Shown here one piece after another: positions 1-8,596 of a stretch of DNA of 37,991 bases (the stretch's first letter is position 1; the number at the start of each line of letters is the position of its first letter). This DNA comes from an uncultured Lachnospiraceae bacterium. Its GTDB lineage: Bacteria > Bacillota > Clostridia > Lachnospirales > Lachnospiraceae. Location: positions 40,785 to 78,775 of the forward strand of contig CAJUHJ010000014.1 of assembly GCA_910586355.1 (NCBI GenBank), written 5' to 3'. A program made the translations under genes and the position numbers. The notes below the pieces were generated by a model that had not been told where the DNA came from, did not search any database, and worked only from the letters and a program-made list of their open reading frames with translations.

Positions 1-1145
1 GATGGAGCAGCAGCGATACAGCAAAAGCCACAGTCAGCCAGACAGGTGTTGTGACAGCAGTTGGAGAGGGTGAAGTAACCATTACGGCGGCGGCAAAAGA
101 CGGCAGCAAAGTAACAGGAACTATCAAATTAACAATAAAATCCAAAACTGTTCCGGATACGTCGATACCAGTAGAGAGCGTTACAATTACAGCAGCAGGC
201 AATAAAACAAGTCTTTCAGTAAAACAGACATTACAGCTGACGGCAACTGTGAAACCAGAAAATGCCACAGATAAAGCAGTGACTTGGAGCAGCAGCAGTC
301 CAAAAATTGCGTCTGTAACTGCAAATGGAGTTGTGACGGCACATTCTGCAGGTAAAGTGACAATTACGGCAAAACCGTCTGATGGAAACGGCGGTTCTGC
401 GGGAACGATTGTATTAAATGTTCTGTCAGAAAATAAAGCGCTTAAAAAAGTGACTAGTGTTACAGTAACGGCGGCAGGCAATAAAAAGGCGTTGTCAACA
501 GGAGAATCTGTGAAACTGACGGCAGTTGTAAAACCGGCGGATGCAGCGAATAAGACAGTGACATGGAGCAGCAGTAATACAAAAGTTGCAACCGTAGATA
601 AAAATGGCATTGTAAAAGCAGTTGGGGCAGGCACAGCAGTTATTACGGCAAAATCTGCTGATGGTAATGCAAAAGGAAGCATTATCATTACGGTATCTGT
701 TAAGTTGCCGGGCGTATCAGAAACCAAGACCATCAATGACAGAAATTATAAAATTACAGCGTCTTCTGAAACAGAGAAGACAGTAAAACTGTTAAACGTA
801 CTTAAGAAGAGCAAAAATGTAGTAATTGGGCCAAGCGTGTCAATTGAAGAGTATCCATATCTAATTACGGAGATTAATGACAAAGCGTTCCAAAAAAATA
901 AAAAGATTAAGAATGTTACAATTGGGGCAAATGTGAAAGTAATTGGAAAGTCTGCATTTGCAAATTGCAGCAAATTAAATAAGATTATAATAAAATCAAA
1001 TAATATTACGAAAATCGGAAAAAATGCTTTTAAGGGAATTAAGAAAAATGCAGTTATTATTGTTCCTAAGAAAAAATTAAAGGCATATAAACGATTATTA
1101 AAGAAAGCAAACACCCCAAAAACAGTAAAAATTAAATCAAAATAA
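1..1145 (+). CDS. Surface protein fragment: Big_2 Ig-like repeats plus BspA-type leucine-rich repeats (5' end outside window)
   Basis: The reading frame is open from base 3, so the gene starts upstream of the window. The visible part carries the end of one Big_2 domain (VTAVGEGEVTITA), then two complete Big_2 repeats at about 170-430 and 455-700. Each begins with a near-identical block (VTITAAGNK, VTVTAAGNK) and contains the family hallmark TWSSS. The last 100 or so residues look like a BspA/LRR_5 repeat: KAFQKNKKIKNVTIG and KSAFANCSKLNKI have the spacing of that family. The C-terminus is very lysine-rich and has no LPXTG or transmembrane anchor. Such proteins are usually exported and bind other cells or carbohydrates; the signal peptide would lie outside the window. 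The specific ligand cannot be inferred. Confidence 0.85.
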   Translation, partial: WSSSDTAKATVSQTGVVTAVGEGEVTITAAAKDGSKVTGTIKLTIKSKTVPDTSIPVESVTITAAGNKTSLSVKQTLQLTATVKPENATDKAVTWSSSSPKIASVTANGVVTAHSAGKVTITAKPSDGNGGSAGTIVLNVLSENKALKKVTSVTVTAAGNKKALSTGESVKLTAVVKPADAANKTVTWSSSNTKVATVDKNGIVKAVGAGTAVITAKSADGNAKGSIIITVSVKLPGVSETKTINDRNYKITASSETEKTVKLLNVLKKSKNVVIGPSVSIEEYPYLITEINDKAFQKNKKIKNVTIGANVKVIGKSAFANCSKLNKIIIKSNNITKIGKNAFKGIKKNAVIIVPKKKLKAYKRLLKKANTPKTVKIKSK

Positions 1146-1185
1146 TGCGTTATGCTTTAGATTGTATAAAAGTCGGTGCATAGAC

Positions 1186-1226
1186 ATAAACGCGGCAGGG
1201 CAAATAAACCCTGCCGCGTTTATTTG
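1186..1226 (+). terminator. Intrinsic terminator after the Big_2 gene
   Basis: A perfect 15-bp stem (ATAAACGCGGCAGGG, 1186-1200, with its complement at 1209-1223) closes an 8-base loop and runs into a short T-rich tail (TTTATTT). It separates the surface-protein gene from the heat-shock operon. Confidence 0.85.
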
Positions 1227-1275
1227 AAAGATAAGACTTTTAATTCTAAAGAAAAAATAAATTTCAAAATAAAGG

Positions 1276-1304
1276 TTGACAAAAAAAACAGGTGGTGCTA
1301 TCTT
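1276..1304 (+). promoter_or_regulatory. Sigma-A-type promoter of the hrcA operon
   Basis: TTGACA (1276-1281) and TATCTT (1299-1304) are separated by exactly 17 bases. The predicted transcription start falls just before the CIRCE element, which is the normal arrangement for HrcA-controlled genes. Confidence 0.75.
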
Positions 1305-1315
1305 ATCAATAGATG

Positions 1316-1342
1316 TTAGCACTCCCATCAATTGAGTGCTAA
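1316..1342. promoter_or_regulatory. CIRCE operator (HrcA binding site)
   Basis: TTAGCACTC (1316-1324), nine spacer bases and GAGTGCTAA (1334-1342) match the CIRCE consensus exactly. It lies between the promoter and hrcA. HrcA bound here blocks transcription of the chaperone operon until unfolded protein titrates the chaperones that keep HrcA active. Confidence 0.97.
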
Positions 1343-1368
1343 CAAACAACCGATACAGAGGTGAAGCT

Positions 1369-2391
1369 ATGGACGGATTGGACGATAGAAAGATTAAAAT
1401 ATTAGAAGCTGTTATCCGGACATATTTAGAAACAGGCGAGCCGGTAGGTTCCCGCACCATTTCAAAATATGCTGATCTAAATTTGAGTTCTGCGACGATT
1501 CGCAATGAGATGTCAGATTTGGAAGAACTGGGTTATATTCTGTCACCGCATACTTCTGCCGGGCGGATTCCATCTGATAAAGGATACCGGTTTTATGTGG
1601 ATCATCTTCTTACGAGCAAAGATAAAGAAATTTCTGATATGAAAGATTTTGTGATTGAGCATACAGAGAAAATGGAACAGGTTTTAAAGCAGGTAGCGAA
1701 AATGTTAGCGCAGACGACAAATTACGCAACAATGATTTCTTCCCCTAAGTACAGCGGCAACAAAGTCAAATTTATCCAGCTGTCTCAATTGGATGAACAT
1801 CAGCTTTTAGCAGTTATTGTGATGGAAACAAATGTGGTGAAGAATAAAATTATTCCGCTTGCACAGCCTTTAAATAACGAAGAACTGTTAAAACTAAATG
1901 TGCTTTGTAATTCAACGTTAAATGGCTTATCCATACCGGAAATCAATCTTGTTACAATCAGTAAGATGAAAGAACAGGCAGGAATCCATAGCGACATAGT
2001 AGAAATTGTTTTAAACGCGGTAGCAGAATCCATCAGTCAGGAAGAGTTAGAGATTTATACCAGCGGTGCAACCAATATTTTTAAATATCCTGAATTGTCA
2101 GATTCAAGGAAAGCAAGCGAGCTTATTTATACATTAGAGGAAAAGCAGCAGCTTAAGACACTGGTATCTGACAGCCTAAACAGCGAAAATGAAACGGGTA
2201 TTCAGGTTTATATAGGAAATGAAAGTCCGATTCAAACGATGAAAGACTGCAGTGTAGTAACAGCAACATATGAACTTGGCGAAGGTGTAAAAGGTACCGT
2301 AGGAATTATTGGGCCAAAGCGTATGGATTATGAAAAAGTCATGGACAGTTTAAAAGAGTTAAAAATGCAGTTAGATGGTATTTTTAAATAA
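1369..2391 (+). CDS. hrcA: Heat-inducible transcription repressor HrcA
   Basis: 340 residues, the usual HrcA length. The N-terminal winged helix-turn-helix is clear (EPVGSRTISKY, SSATIRNEMSDLEELGYI, SAGRIPSDKGYR), followed by the GAF-like dimerisation region. The start at ATG 1369 has AGAGGTG five bases upstream. An in-frame GTG at 1336 lies inside the CIRCE element and was rejected. HrcA represses this same operon through CIRCE, so the gene is autoregulated. grpE follows after 50 bases with no terminator. Confidence 0.97.
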   Translation: MDGLDDRKIKILEAVIRTYLETGEPVGSRTISKYADLNLSSATIRNEMSDLEELGYILSPHTSAGRIPSDKGYRFYVDHLLTSKDKEISDMKDFVIEHTEKMEQVLKQVAKMLAQTTNYATMISSPKYSGNKVKFIQLSQLDEHQLLAVIVMETNVVKNKIIPLAQPLNNEELLKLNVLCNSTLNGLSIPEINLVTISKMKEQAGIHSDIVEIVLNAVAESISQEELEIYTSGATNIFKYPELSDSRKASELIYTLEEKQQLKTLVSDSLNSENETGIQVYIGNESPIQTMKDCSVVTATYELGEGVKGTVGIIGPKRMDYEKVMDSLKELKMQLDGIFK

Positions 2392-2441
2392 TAAAGCTGT
2401 CGTTTCCGCTGGAATGAAGGCATGAGAAAGGTGGTAGGAAA

Positions 2442-3062
2442 GTGGAAGAGATGAAGAAAGAAAAAGAAGAATTAGAAACTGAATTAGAGGAATCAGACGA
2501 ACCGACGGCAGAAACAGAAGCCGAAGAAACCGACGGCGCTTTAGCCGAAGAGACAAACGAAGGACAGGAGAAAGAAGGCGAACCGAAAAAAGGTCTTTTT
2601 AATAAGAAAAAAGAAAAGAAAAAAGACAAAAAAGACGAGCAGATTGAGGATTTGACAGATCGTTTGAAACGCCAGATGGCAGAGTTTGAAAATTTCCGCA
2701 AACGGACTGAAAAGGAAAAATCACAGATGTATGCAATGGGAGCAAAAAGCATTGTAGAAAAAGTCCTTCCGGTAATAGACAATTTCGAACGCGGTCTTTT
2801 TGCTGTGCCAGAAGAGCAAAAAGAAGATCCTTTTGTTGACGGTATGAATAAAATATACAAACAAATGATGACAATGTTAGAAGAGGCAGGCGTAAAACCA
2901 ATTGAAGCAGTCGGCGCAGAGTTTGATCCAGAGTATCACAATGCGGTTATGCACATAGAAGACGATTCATTAGGAGAAAATATTATAGCAGAAGAACTCC
3001 TAAAAGGTTATATGTACCACGACGCTGTTGTGCGTCACAGCATGGTTAAGGTAGCAAACTAA
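2442..3062 (+). CDS. grpE: Nucleotide exchange factor GrpE
   Basis: 206 residues. The first 75 or so are highly acidic and lysine-rich and probably disordered. A long helix follows (LTDRLKRQMAEFENFRKRTEKE, the GrpE dimerisation coiled coil). The C-terminal beta domain contains the signature around FDPEYHNAV and YHDAVVRHSMVKV. GrpE releases ADP from DnaK. The start is taken as GTG 2442, with AAAGGTGG seven bases upstream; ATG 2451, three codons in, is the alternative. It is flanked by hrcA and dnaK in the standard Firmicutes order. Confidence 0.96.
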   Translation: MEEMKKEKEELETELEESDEPTAETEAEETDGALAEETNEGQEKEGEPKKGLFNKKKEKKKDKKDEQIEDLTDRLKRQMAEFENFRKRTEKEKSQMYAMGAKSIVEKVLPVIDNFERGLFAVPEEQKEDPFVDGMNKIYKQMMTMLEEAGVKPIEAVGAEFDPEYHNAVMHIEDDSLGENIIAEELLKGYMYHDAVVRHSMVKVAN

Positions 3063-3101
3063 GTTTTATATAAAATTTGAAAGATTCAGGAGGAAACAAT
3101 C

Positions 3102-4970
3102 ATGGGAAAAATTATAGGTATTGATTTAGGAACTACAAATAGTTGTGTAGCAGTTATGGAAGGCGGAAAACCAACCGTTATCGCAAATCAGGAAGGTGCA
3201 AGAACGACGCCGTCTATCGTTGCATTTACAAAAAATGGCGAGCGTTTGGTTGGAGAACCGGCAAAGCGTCAGGCAGTTACAAATGCAGAGAAAACAATTT
3301 CTTCTATTAAAAGGGATATGGGAACAGACAACGGCAGAATGATTGATGAAAAAAAATATTCCCCGCAGCAGATTTCCGCTATGATTTTACAGAAGTTAAA
3401 AGCAGATGCAGAAGGATATTTGGGAGAAACCGTAAACGAGGCAGTAATTACCGTACCGGCTTATTTCAATGACGCGCAGCGTCAGGCTACAAAAGATGCT
3501 GGTAAAATCGCAGGTCTTGATGTAAAGCGTATTATTAACGAGCCTACTGCAGCGGCGCTTGCATATGGGCTTGACAATGAAAAAGAACAAAAGATTATGG
3601 TATATGACCTTGGCGGCGGTACGTTTGACGTATCTATCATAGAAATTGGAGAAGGCGTTATTGAAGTTTTGGCAACAAACGGCGATACCCGTCTTGGCGG
3701 TGATGATTTTGACGACCGCATTACACGCTGGATGATAAACGAGTTTAAGAAAGCAGAAGGCGTAGATTTATCTGCAGATAAAATGGCGCTTCAAAGATTA
3801 AAAGAAGCAGCAGAAAAAGCAAAGAAAGAATTATCTTCTGCTACCACAACAAATATCAATCTTCCGTTTATTACAGCAAATGCAGAAGGACCGAAGCATT
3901 TTGATATGAATTTGACAAGAGCAAAATTTGATGAATTGACACATGATTTGGTAGAAAAGACAGCGATTCCGGTACAGGCTGCAATGAAAGACGCCGGGCT
4001 TACAAACGCAGATTTGGGTCAGGTGCTCTTAGTTGGAGGTTCTACACGTATTCCAGCTGTTCAGGATAAAGTAAAACAGATAACTGGAAAAGAGCCGAGC
4101 AAATCTTTAAATCCAGATGAATGTGTAGCAATCGGTGCATCTGTTCAGGGTGGTAAATTAGCCGGGGACGCAGGTGCAGGCGACATTCTCTTATTAGATG
4201 TTACGCCGCTGTCACTTTCCATTGAGACTATGGGCGGTGTGGCTACAAGGTTAATCGAGAGAAATACCACTATCCCGACAAAGAAGAGTCAGGTATTCTC
4301 CACAGCGGCAGACAATCAGACAGCTGTAGACATCAATGTTGTACAGGGTGAAAGACAGTTTGCAAGAGACAATAAATCTTTAGGACAGTTCCGTTTAGAT
4401 GGAATTCCTCCGGCACGCCGCGGCGTTCCTCAGATTGAAGTTACGTTTGATATTGATGCGAATGGTATTGTAAACGTATCCGCAAAAGATTTGGGAACAG
4501 GAAAAGAACAGCATATTACGATTACAGCAGGTTCGAATATGTCAGATTCCGATATTGAAAAAGCAGTTAAAGAAGCAAAAGAATTTGAAGCGCAGGATAA
4601 GAAGAGAAAAGAAGCGATTGATACGAGAAACGATGCAGATTCCTTTGTATTCCAGACAGAAAAAGCATTGGAAGAAGTTGGCGCGGCAATTGACCCGGCA
4701 GATAAATCTGAGGTAGAAGCAGATATTAGCGCAGTAAAAGCAATTTTGGAAGCGAATCCAAATGCAGAAGATATGACAGAGAGTCAGATTGGCGAATTAA
4801 AGGCAGCCCATGAAAAACTGACGGAAAGCGCACAGAAAGTATTTGCAAAGATGTATGAACAGTCTCAGGCAGCGCAGCAGGCAGCAGGCGGTGCAGGCCC
4901 GGATATGGGAGCAGACGCACAGAGCGCGCCGGAAGACGACGTAGTAGATGCAGATTTCAAAGAAGTATAA
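3102..4970 (+). CDS. dnaK: Molecular chaperone DnaK (Hsp70)
   Basis: 622 residues. The ATPase domain shows IDLGTTNS (residues 6-13), the phosphate-binding VYDLGGGTFDVS near 167 and LLVGGSTRIP near 309. The substrate-binding domain follows (VTPLSLSIETMGG), then a helical lid, and the protein ends in the EDDVVDADFKEV-type tail usual for DnaK. An AGGAGG ribosome binding site lies at 3088-3093. It folds nascent and stressed proteins in an ATP cycle driven by DnaJ and GrpE, both encoded alongside. Confidence 0.99.
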   Translation: MGKIIGIDLGTTNSCVAVMEGGKPTVIANQEGARTTPSIVAFTKNGERLVGEPAKRQAVTNAEKTISSIKRDMGTDNGRMIDEKKYSPQQISAMILQKLKADAEGYLGETVNEAVITVPAYFNDAQRQATKDAGKIAGLDVKRIINEPTAAALAYGLDNEKEQKIMVYDLGGGTFDVSIIEIGEGVIEVLATNGDTRLGGDDFDDRITRWMINEFKKAEGVDLSADKMALQRLKEAAEKAKKELSSATTTNINLPFITANAEGPKHFDMNLTRAKFDELTHDLVEKTAIPVQAAMKDAGLTNADLGQVLLVGGSTRIPAVQDKVKQITGKEPSKSLNPDECVAIGASVQGGKLAGDAGAGDILLLDVTPLSLSIETMGGVATRLIERNTTIPTKKSQVFSTAADNQTAVDINVVQGERQFARDNKSLGQFRLDGIPPARRGVPQIEVTFDIDANGIVNVSAKDLGTGKEQHITITAGSNMSDSDIEKAVKEAKEFEAQDKKRKEAIDTRNDADSFVFQTEKALEEVGAAIDPADKSEVEADISAVKAILEANPNAEDMTESQIGELKAAHEKLTESAQKVFAKMYEQSQAAQQAAGGAGPDMGADAQSAPEDDVVDADFKEV

Positions 4971-4980
4971 TGGTTTCATA

Positions 4981-5017
4981 ATCATAGGGTTTTAGAACAT
5001 TTCTAAAACCCTATGAT
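4981..5017. other. Perfect 17-bp hairpin between dnaK and dnaJ
   Basis: Bases 4981-4997 are exactly complementary to 5001-5017 around a three-base loop (CAT). No T-tract follows, so it is not a typical intrinsic terminator. It begins 10 bases after the dnaK stop and ends 11 bases before the dnaJ ribosome binding site. Likely roles are protecting the hrcA-grpE-dnaK transcript end, partial attenuation, or an RNA-processing site that sets the DnaK:DnaJ ratio. Confidence 0.8.
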
Positions 5018-5042
5018 ATGTCTTATAAAGAGGGAATAGAGT

Positions 5043-6203
5043 ATGGCAGATAAGAGAGATTATTATGAGGTATTAGGCGTTGAAAAGAGCGCAGATGATG
5101 CCGCAATTAAAAAGGCGTTCCGTCAGCTTGCCAAAAAGTATCATCCAGATATGAATCCAGGGGATAAAGAGGCAGAACAAAAGTTTAAAGAAGTGCAGGA
5201 AGCCTATGCTGTGTTAAGCGATTCAGAAAAAAGGCGTCAGTATGACCAATTTGGCCATTCGGCGTTTGACGGTTCCACAGGCGCCGGAGGCTTTGATTTT
5301 TCCGGTATGGATATGGGGGATATATTCAGCGATTTGTTTGGAGATTTCTTTGGAGGCGGCAGAAGAAGTTCGGATAATGGGCCGAGAAAAGGCGCAAATC
5401 TGCGTGCCAGCGTGCGTATTACATTTGAAGAATCCATATCCGGCTGCGAAAAAGAATTGGAAATTGTTTTAAAAGACGAATGTAAAACTTGTCATGGTTC
5501 CGGTGCAAAACCGGGGACAAATCCCCAGACTTGTACAAAGTGCGGCGGAAAAGGAAAAGTTATGTACAGCCAGCAGTCCTTGTTTGGCATGGTGCAAAAT
5601 GTCCAGACCTGTCCAGAATGTAATGGAACAGGAAAAGTTATAAAGGAAAAATGTTCGGATTGCAGAGGAAGCGGTTATATTGCTTCTAAAAAGAGAATTA
5701 AAGTGACGATTCCGCCAGGAATTGACAATGGACAAAGCGTGCGGATTCGGGACAAAGGCGAACCGGGCAGAAATGGCGGGCCAAGAGGCGACTTGCTGGT
5801 AGAAGTTATGGTTACAAGACATCCGATTTTCCAAAGACAGGATATAGATATTTATTCAACAGCGCCGATTTCTTATGCACAGGCAGCATTAGGCGGAGAA
5901 GTGCGTATCAATACAGTAGACGGAGATGTGCTTTATGATGTAAAAGCAGGTACGCAGACGGATACCAGAATCCGCCTGAAAGGGAAGGGAGTGCCTTCTC
6001 TAAGGAATAAGTCAATACGTGGAGATCACTATGTCACATTGGTGGTTCAAGTACCTACCGGGTTAAATGAAGCAGCAAAAGAGGCGCTTCGCAAATTTGA
6101 TGCAGAGACAGGAAATTCTTTGAAATCAAATGCGCCGAAAACGGAAAAACCAAGAAAAAAGAGCTTTAAAGAAAAAATAAAGGAGTCTTTTGAGGACTTA
6201 TGA
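5043..6203 (+). CDS. dnaJ: Chaperone protein DnaJ (Hsp40)
   Basis: 386 residues with every type I DnaJ part: J domain with HPD at 34-36, a Gly/Phe-rich linker at about 75-125, and four CxxCxGxG zinc repeats at roughly 146-210 (CKTCHGSG, CTKCGGKG, CPECNGTG, CSDCRGSG). The C-terminal substrate-binding domain follows. The lysine-rich tail (EKPRKKSFKEKIKESFEDL) is slightly longer than usual. The ribosome binding site AAGAGGG ends eight bases before the ATG. It delivers substrates to DnaK and stimulates its ATPase. Confidence 0.98.
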   Translation: MADKRDYYEVLGVEKSADDAAIKKAFRQLAKKYHPDMNPGDKEAEQKFKEVQEAYAVLSDSEKRRQYDQFGHSAFDGSTGAGGFDFSGMDMGDIFSDLFGDFFGGGRRSSDNGPRKGANLRASVRITFEESISGCEKELEIVLKDECKTCHGSGAKPGTNPQTCTKCGGKGKVMYSQQSLFGMVQNVQTCPECNGTGKVIKEKCSDCRGSGYIASKKRIKVTIPPGIDNGQSVRIRDKGEPGRNGGPRGDLLVEVMVTRHPIFQRQDIDIYSTAPISYAQAALGGEVRINTVDGDVLYDVKAGTQTDTRIRLKGKGVPSLRNKSIRGDHYVTLVVQVPTGLNEAAKEALRKFDAETGNSLKSNAPKTEKPRKKSFKEKIKESFEDL

Positions 6204-6336
6204 AGATAATGCCCAATTACATGACTAGTACCATTTTCCTATTGTTGCTTATCCCTAGATGTTGTATCCTAAGTGAAACTGGTGACTGATAAGACGCCAT
6301 ATCTTGATGGATGCGGCGAGAAAGGAAGCAGGATAG

Positions 6337-6843
6337 ATGGATCAGGCATATACAATGATGGAGGAAGCCGTAAACGTTTTATCAGACTGGCGCATGAAAA
6401 AAGCAGCACAGGAAAAAACGGTCAGTCCAAAATATGTAGATGAAAGTGTAGAAATCAGGCGGCAGCAGAGGCTTTTAGAATATGAAAGACAGGAATTTTT
6501 AAGAAATAAAAAATTCGAAGAAAAACGTTTGGAGCGGGAAAAGCATATATTTGACATGGAATGGAAAATGTTAGAGGATGGATGGCGTAAATTAGCTGCC
6601 GAGCGGGAGCAGTTAGAGCGTGTTTATTCTGGATTTAACAATGACGAGGAGCGGATTTCATTCAGCAACGTATCCGCATCCGTCTTTTTTTCCGGTGTGA
6701 ATAATATGCGCTCATTGAAAAAACGTTACAAGGATTTGATTAAAATTTTCCATCCGGATAACGCAGAAGGAGATACCGACGTCATCCAAAAGATTAATGA
6801 GGAATACGAGGTCTTGCGTAAGCGTATAGGCATGGACAAATAA
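6337..6843 (+). CDS. J-domain-like protein with a C-terminal HPD motif
   Basis: 168 residues. The first 100 or so form a charged helix rich in Arg, Glu and Lys, probably a coiled coil. The end resembles a shortened J domain: KKRYKDLIKIFHPDN with HPD at 139-141, then a helix (IQKINEEYEVLRKR) like J-domain helices III-IV. Canonical J domains sit at the N-terminus, so the order is reversed. It lies 133 bases after dnaJ and ends in a strong terminator. It may recruit DnaK to a specific client, but the client is unknown and I do not recognise a named family. Confidence 0.75.
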   Translation: MDQAYTMMEEAVNVLSDWRMKKAAQEKTVSPKYVDESVEIRRQQRLLEYERQEFLRNKKFEEKRLEREKHIFDMEWKMLEDGWRKLAAEREQLERVYSGFNNDEERISFSNVSASVFFSGVNNMRSLKKRYKDLIKIFHPDNAEGDTDVIQKINEEYEVLRKRIGMDK

Positions 6844-6846
6844 AGT

Positions 6847-6878
6847 GCCGTTGCACAAAAGTGCAGCGGTTATTTTTT
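6847..6878 (+). terminator. Intrinsic terminator, end of the heat-shock operon
   Basis: A 10-bp stem (6847-6856 with 6861-6870, two G-U pairs) has an AAAA loop and is followed by TATTTTTT. It starts three bases after the stop of the J-domain-like gene and ends four bases before the ribosome binding site of prmA. Confidence 0.88.
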
Positions 6879-6894
6879 GAATAGGAGAAGCATA

Positions 6895-7851
6895 ATGAAA
6901 TGGAAGAAATATACCATACAGACGACCACGGCAGCAGAAGATTATTTGAGCGCTATGTTGGACGAGCTGGGTATACAGGGAGTGGAAATTGAAAACAATA
7001 TTCCGTTGACAAAAGCAGATCAGGCAGACATGTTTATTGATTTTCTGCCGGAGCTTCCTCCAGATACGGGCAGCAGCGCGGTTAGTTTTTATTTGGAATA
7101 CGGCGCAGACCATTCCAAACTTTTAGGAGAGGTCAAAAAGGGAATTGAACTTCAACGGCAGTTTGTAGACGTAGGAGAGGGGACGGTTACATCCAGTGAG
7201 ACGGAAGATATTGACTGGATGAATAATTGGAAGGCCTATTTTCATTCTTTTAAGATTGGCGATATTTTGATTAAGCCCACTTGGGAAGAATTAAAAGATG
7301 ACAACTCAGCCTGCGTGATTGAAATAGACCCCGGCATTTCTTTTGGTACGGGAAAACATGAGACGACGCAGCTTTGTATCCGCCAGCTTTGCAAATATAT
7401 CCAAAAAGAGAAGCGCATGAAGGTGTTGGATATAGGCTGCGGGAGCGGTATTTTGTCAATTGCAGCTTTAAAACTAGGCGCTTTTCGTGCAGTTGGGACA
7501 GACATAGATGAGAATTGTATGAATTCCGCAAGGGAAAATACCGCTATGAATCATATTTCAGAAGATAGGGCGCATTTTTACAAAGGAAATCTGATTGAGG
7601 ACGCCGTATTACAGGAGACAGTTGGAACCGAATGTTATGATATTGCAGTTGCAAATATTTTAGCTGATGTGATTATTCCAATGGCTCCGGTAGTTTTTCG
7701 GCATGTGAAAAAAGGCGGTATTTTTATTACGTCTGGAATTATTGATTTTAAAGAAGAGGAAGTAAAAGAAGCAATTACCGCAGCCGGCTTTCATATACTT
7801 GAAATCAACCATGAAGGCGAATGGGTGAATATCACCGCCGTAAAGGAGTAG
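6895..7851 (+). CDS. prmA: Ribosomal protein L11 methyltransferase PrmA
   Basis: 318 residues, normal for PrmA. The methyltransferase core shows the SAM-binding motif LDIGCGSGILS near residue 178, preceded by the family motif DPGISFGTGKHETT. The catalytic-site block VANILADVI follows. The start is ATG 6895 with AGGAGA at 6883-6888; a TTG start at 6877 lies in the terminator T-tract and was rejected. PrmA trimethylates ribosomal protein L11. It is followed two bases later by rsmE, a pair conserved in Firmicutes after dnaJ. Confidence 0.96.
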   Translation: MKWKKYTIQTTTAAEDYLSAMLDELGIQGVEIENNIPLTKADQADMFIDFLPELPPDTGSSAVSFYLEYGADHSKLLGEVKKGIELQRQFVDVGEGTVTSSETEDIDWMNNWKAYFHSFKIGDILIKPTWEELKDDNSACVIEIDPGISFGTGKHETTQLCIRQLCKYIQKEKRMKVLDIGCGSGILSIAALKLGAFRAVGTDIDENCMNSARENTAMNHISEDRAHFYKGNLIEDAVLQETVGTECYDIAVANILADVIIPMAPVVFRHVKKGGIFITSGIIDFKEEEVKEAITAAGFHILEINHEGEWVNITAVKE

Positions 7852-7853
7852 CC

Positions 7854-8591
7854 ATGTATCAGTTTTTTGTAGAGGAATCGCAGATTGGCAGGGAATTTGT
7901 GACGATTACAGGTTCAGACGTCAACCATATAAAAAATGTGCTTCGTATGAAAACCGGAGAAAAGATACGTGTCAGCAGTAAAAGCGGCCAGGATTATTTT
8001 TGTGAAATTGCAGAGATTGCAGAACATTTTATACAGGCAGATATTTTAAAGGAAGAAGCGCAAACGACGGAACTTTCCGGGAAAATTTATCTGTTTCAGG
8101 GGATTCCAAAGGGAAACCGTATGGAATTTATCATAGAAAAAGCGGTTGAACTGGGCGTGTTTGAAATTATCCCTGTGGCAATGAAGTATTGTGTCGTCAA
8201 ATTAGATGAAAAAAAAGAAACTTCACGGATTAACCGTTGGCAGAAACTTTCAGAAGCGGCAGCCAAACAGTCCAAGCGCAGCATTATTCCTAAAATTCAT
8301 CCGGTAATGACGTTTGCACGGGCGCTAGAGTATGCCTCCCAGTGTGACGTGCGTCTTGTTCCCTATGAAAATGCACTGGGAATGGATTCTACAAAACAGG
8401 CGTTTTCTACTATTTTAAAAGGAAATTCCGTCAGTATATTAATTGGGCCGGAGGGCGGTTTTTCAGAAGAGGAGATTGCCCTGGCAAAAGAGTCTATGCA
8501 GGCCGTTTCTTTAGGAAGGCGGATTTTAAGAACAGACACAGCAGGCATTGCCGTCTTATCGGCGCTGATGCTTCGTATGGAGATGGAGTAG
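7854..8591 (+). CDS. rsmE: 16S rRNA m3U1498 methyltransferase RsmE
   Basis: 245 residues. An N-terminal PUA-like RNA-binding part (VNHIKNVLRMKTGE) is followed by a SPOUT methyltransferase domain. The knot signatures LIGPEGGFSEEE (near 195) and LGRRILRTDTAGIAVLSAL are both present. The ATG at 7854 uses AAAGGAG inside the end of prmA, so translation is probably coupled. It methylates N3 of U1498 in 16S rRNA. The upstream GTG at 7821 lies inside prmA and was rejected. Confidence 0.96.
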   Translation: MYQFFVEESQIGREFVTITGSDVNHIKNVLRMKTGEKIRVSSKSGQDYFCEIAEIAEHFIQADILKEEAQTTELSGKIYLFQGIPKGNRMEFIIEKAVELGVFEIIPVAMKYCVVKLDEKKETSRINRWQKLSEAAAKQSKRSIIPKIHPVMTFARALEYASQCDVRLVPYENALGMDSTKQAFSTILKGNSVSILIGPEGGFSEEEIALAKESMQAVSLGRRILRTDTAGIAVLSALMLRMEME

Positions 8592-8596
8592 ATTTT

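Noticed and set aside
746..1114. 122-codon minus-strand frame opposite the leucine-rich repeats
   Set aside because: Phe/Ile/Leu-rich shadow of a lysine- and asparagine-rich coding region; no start signals.
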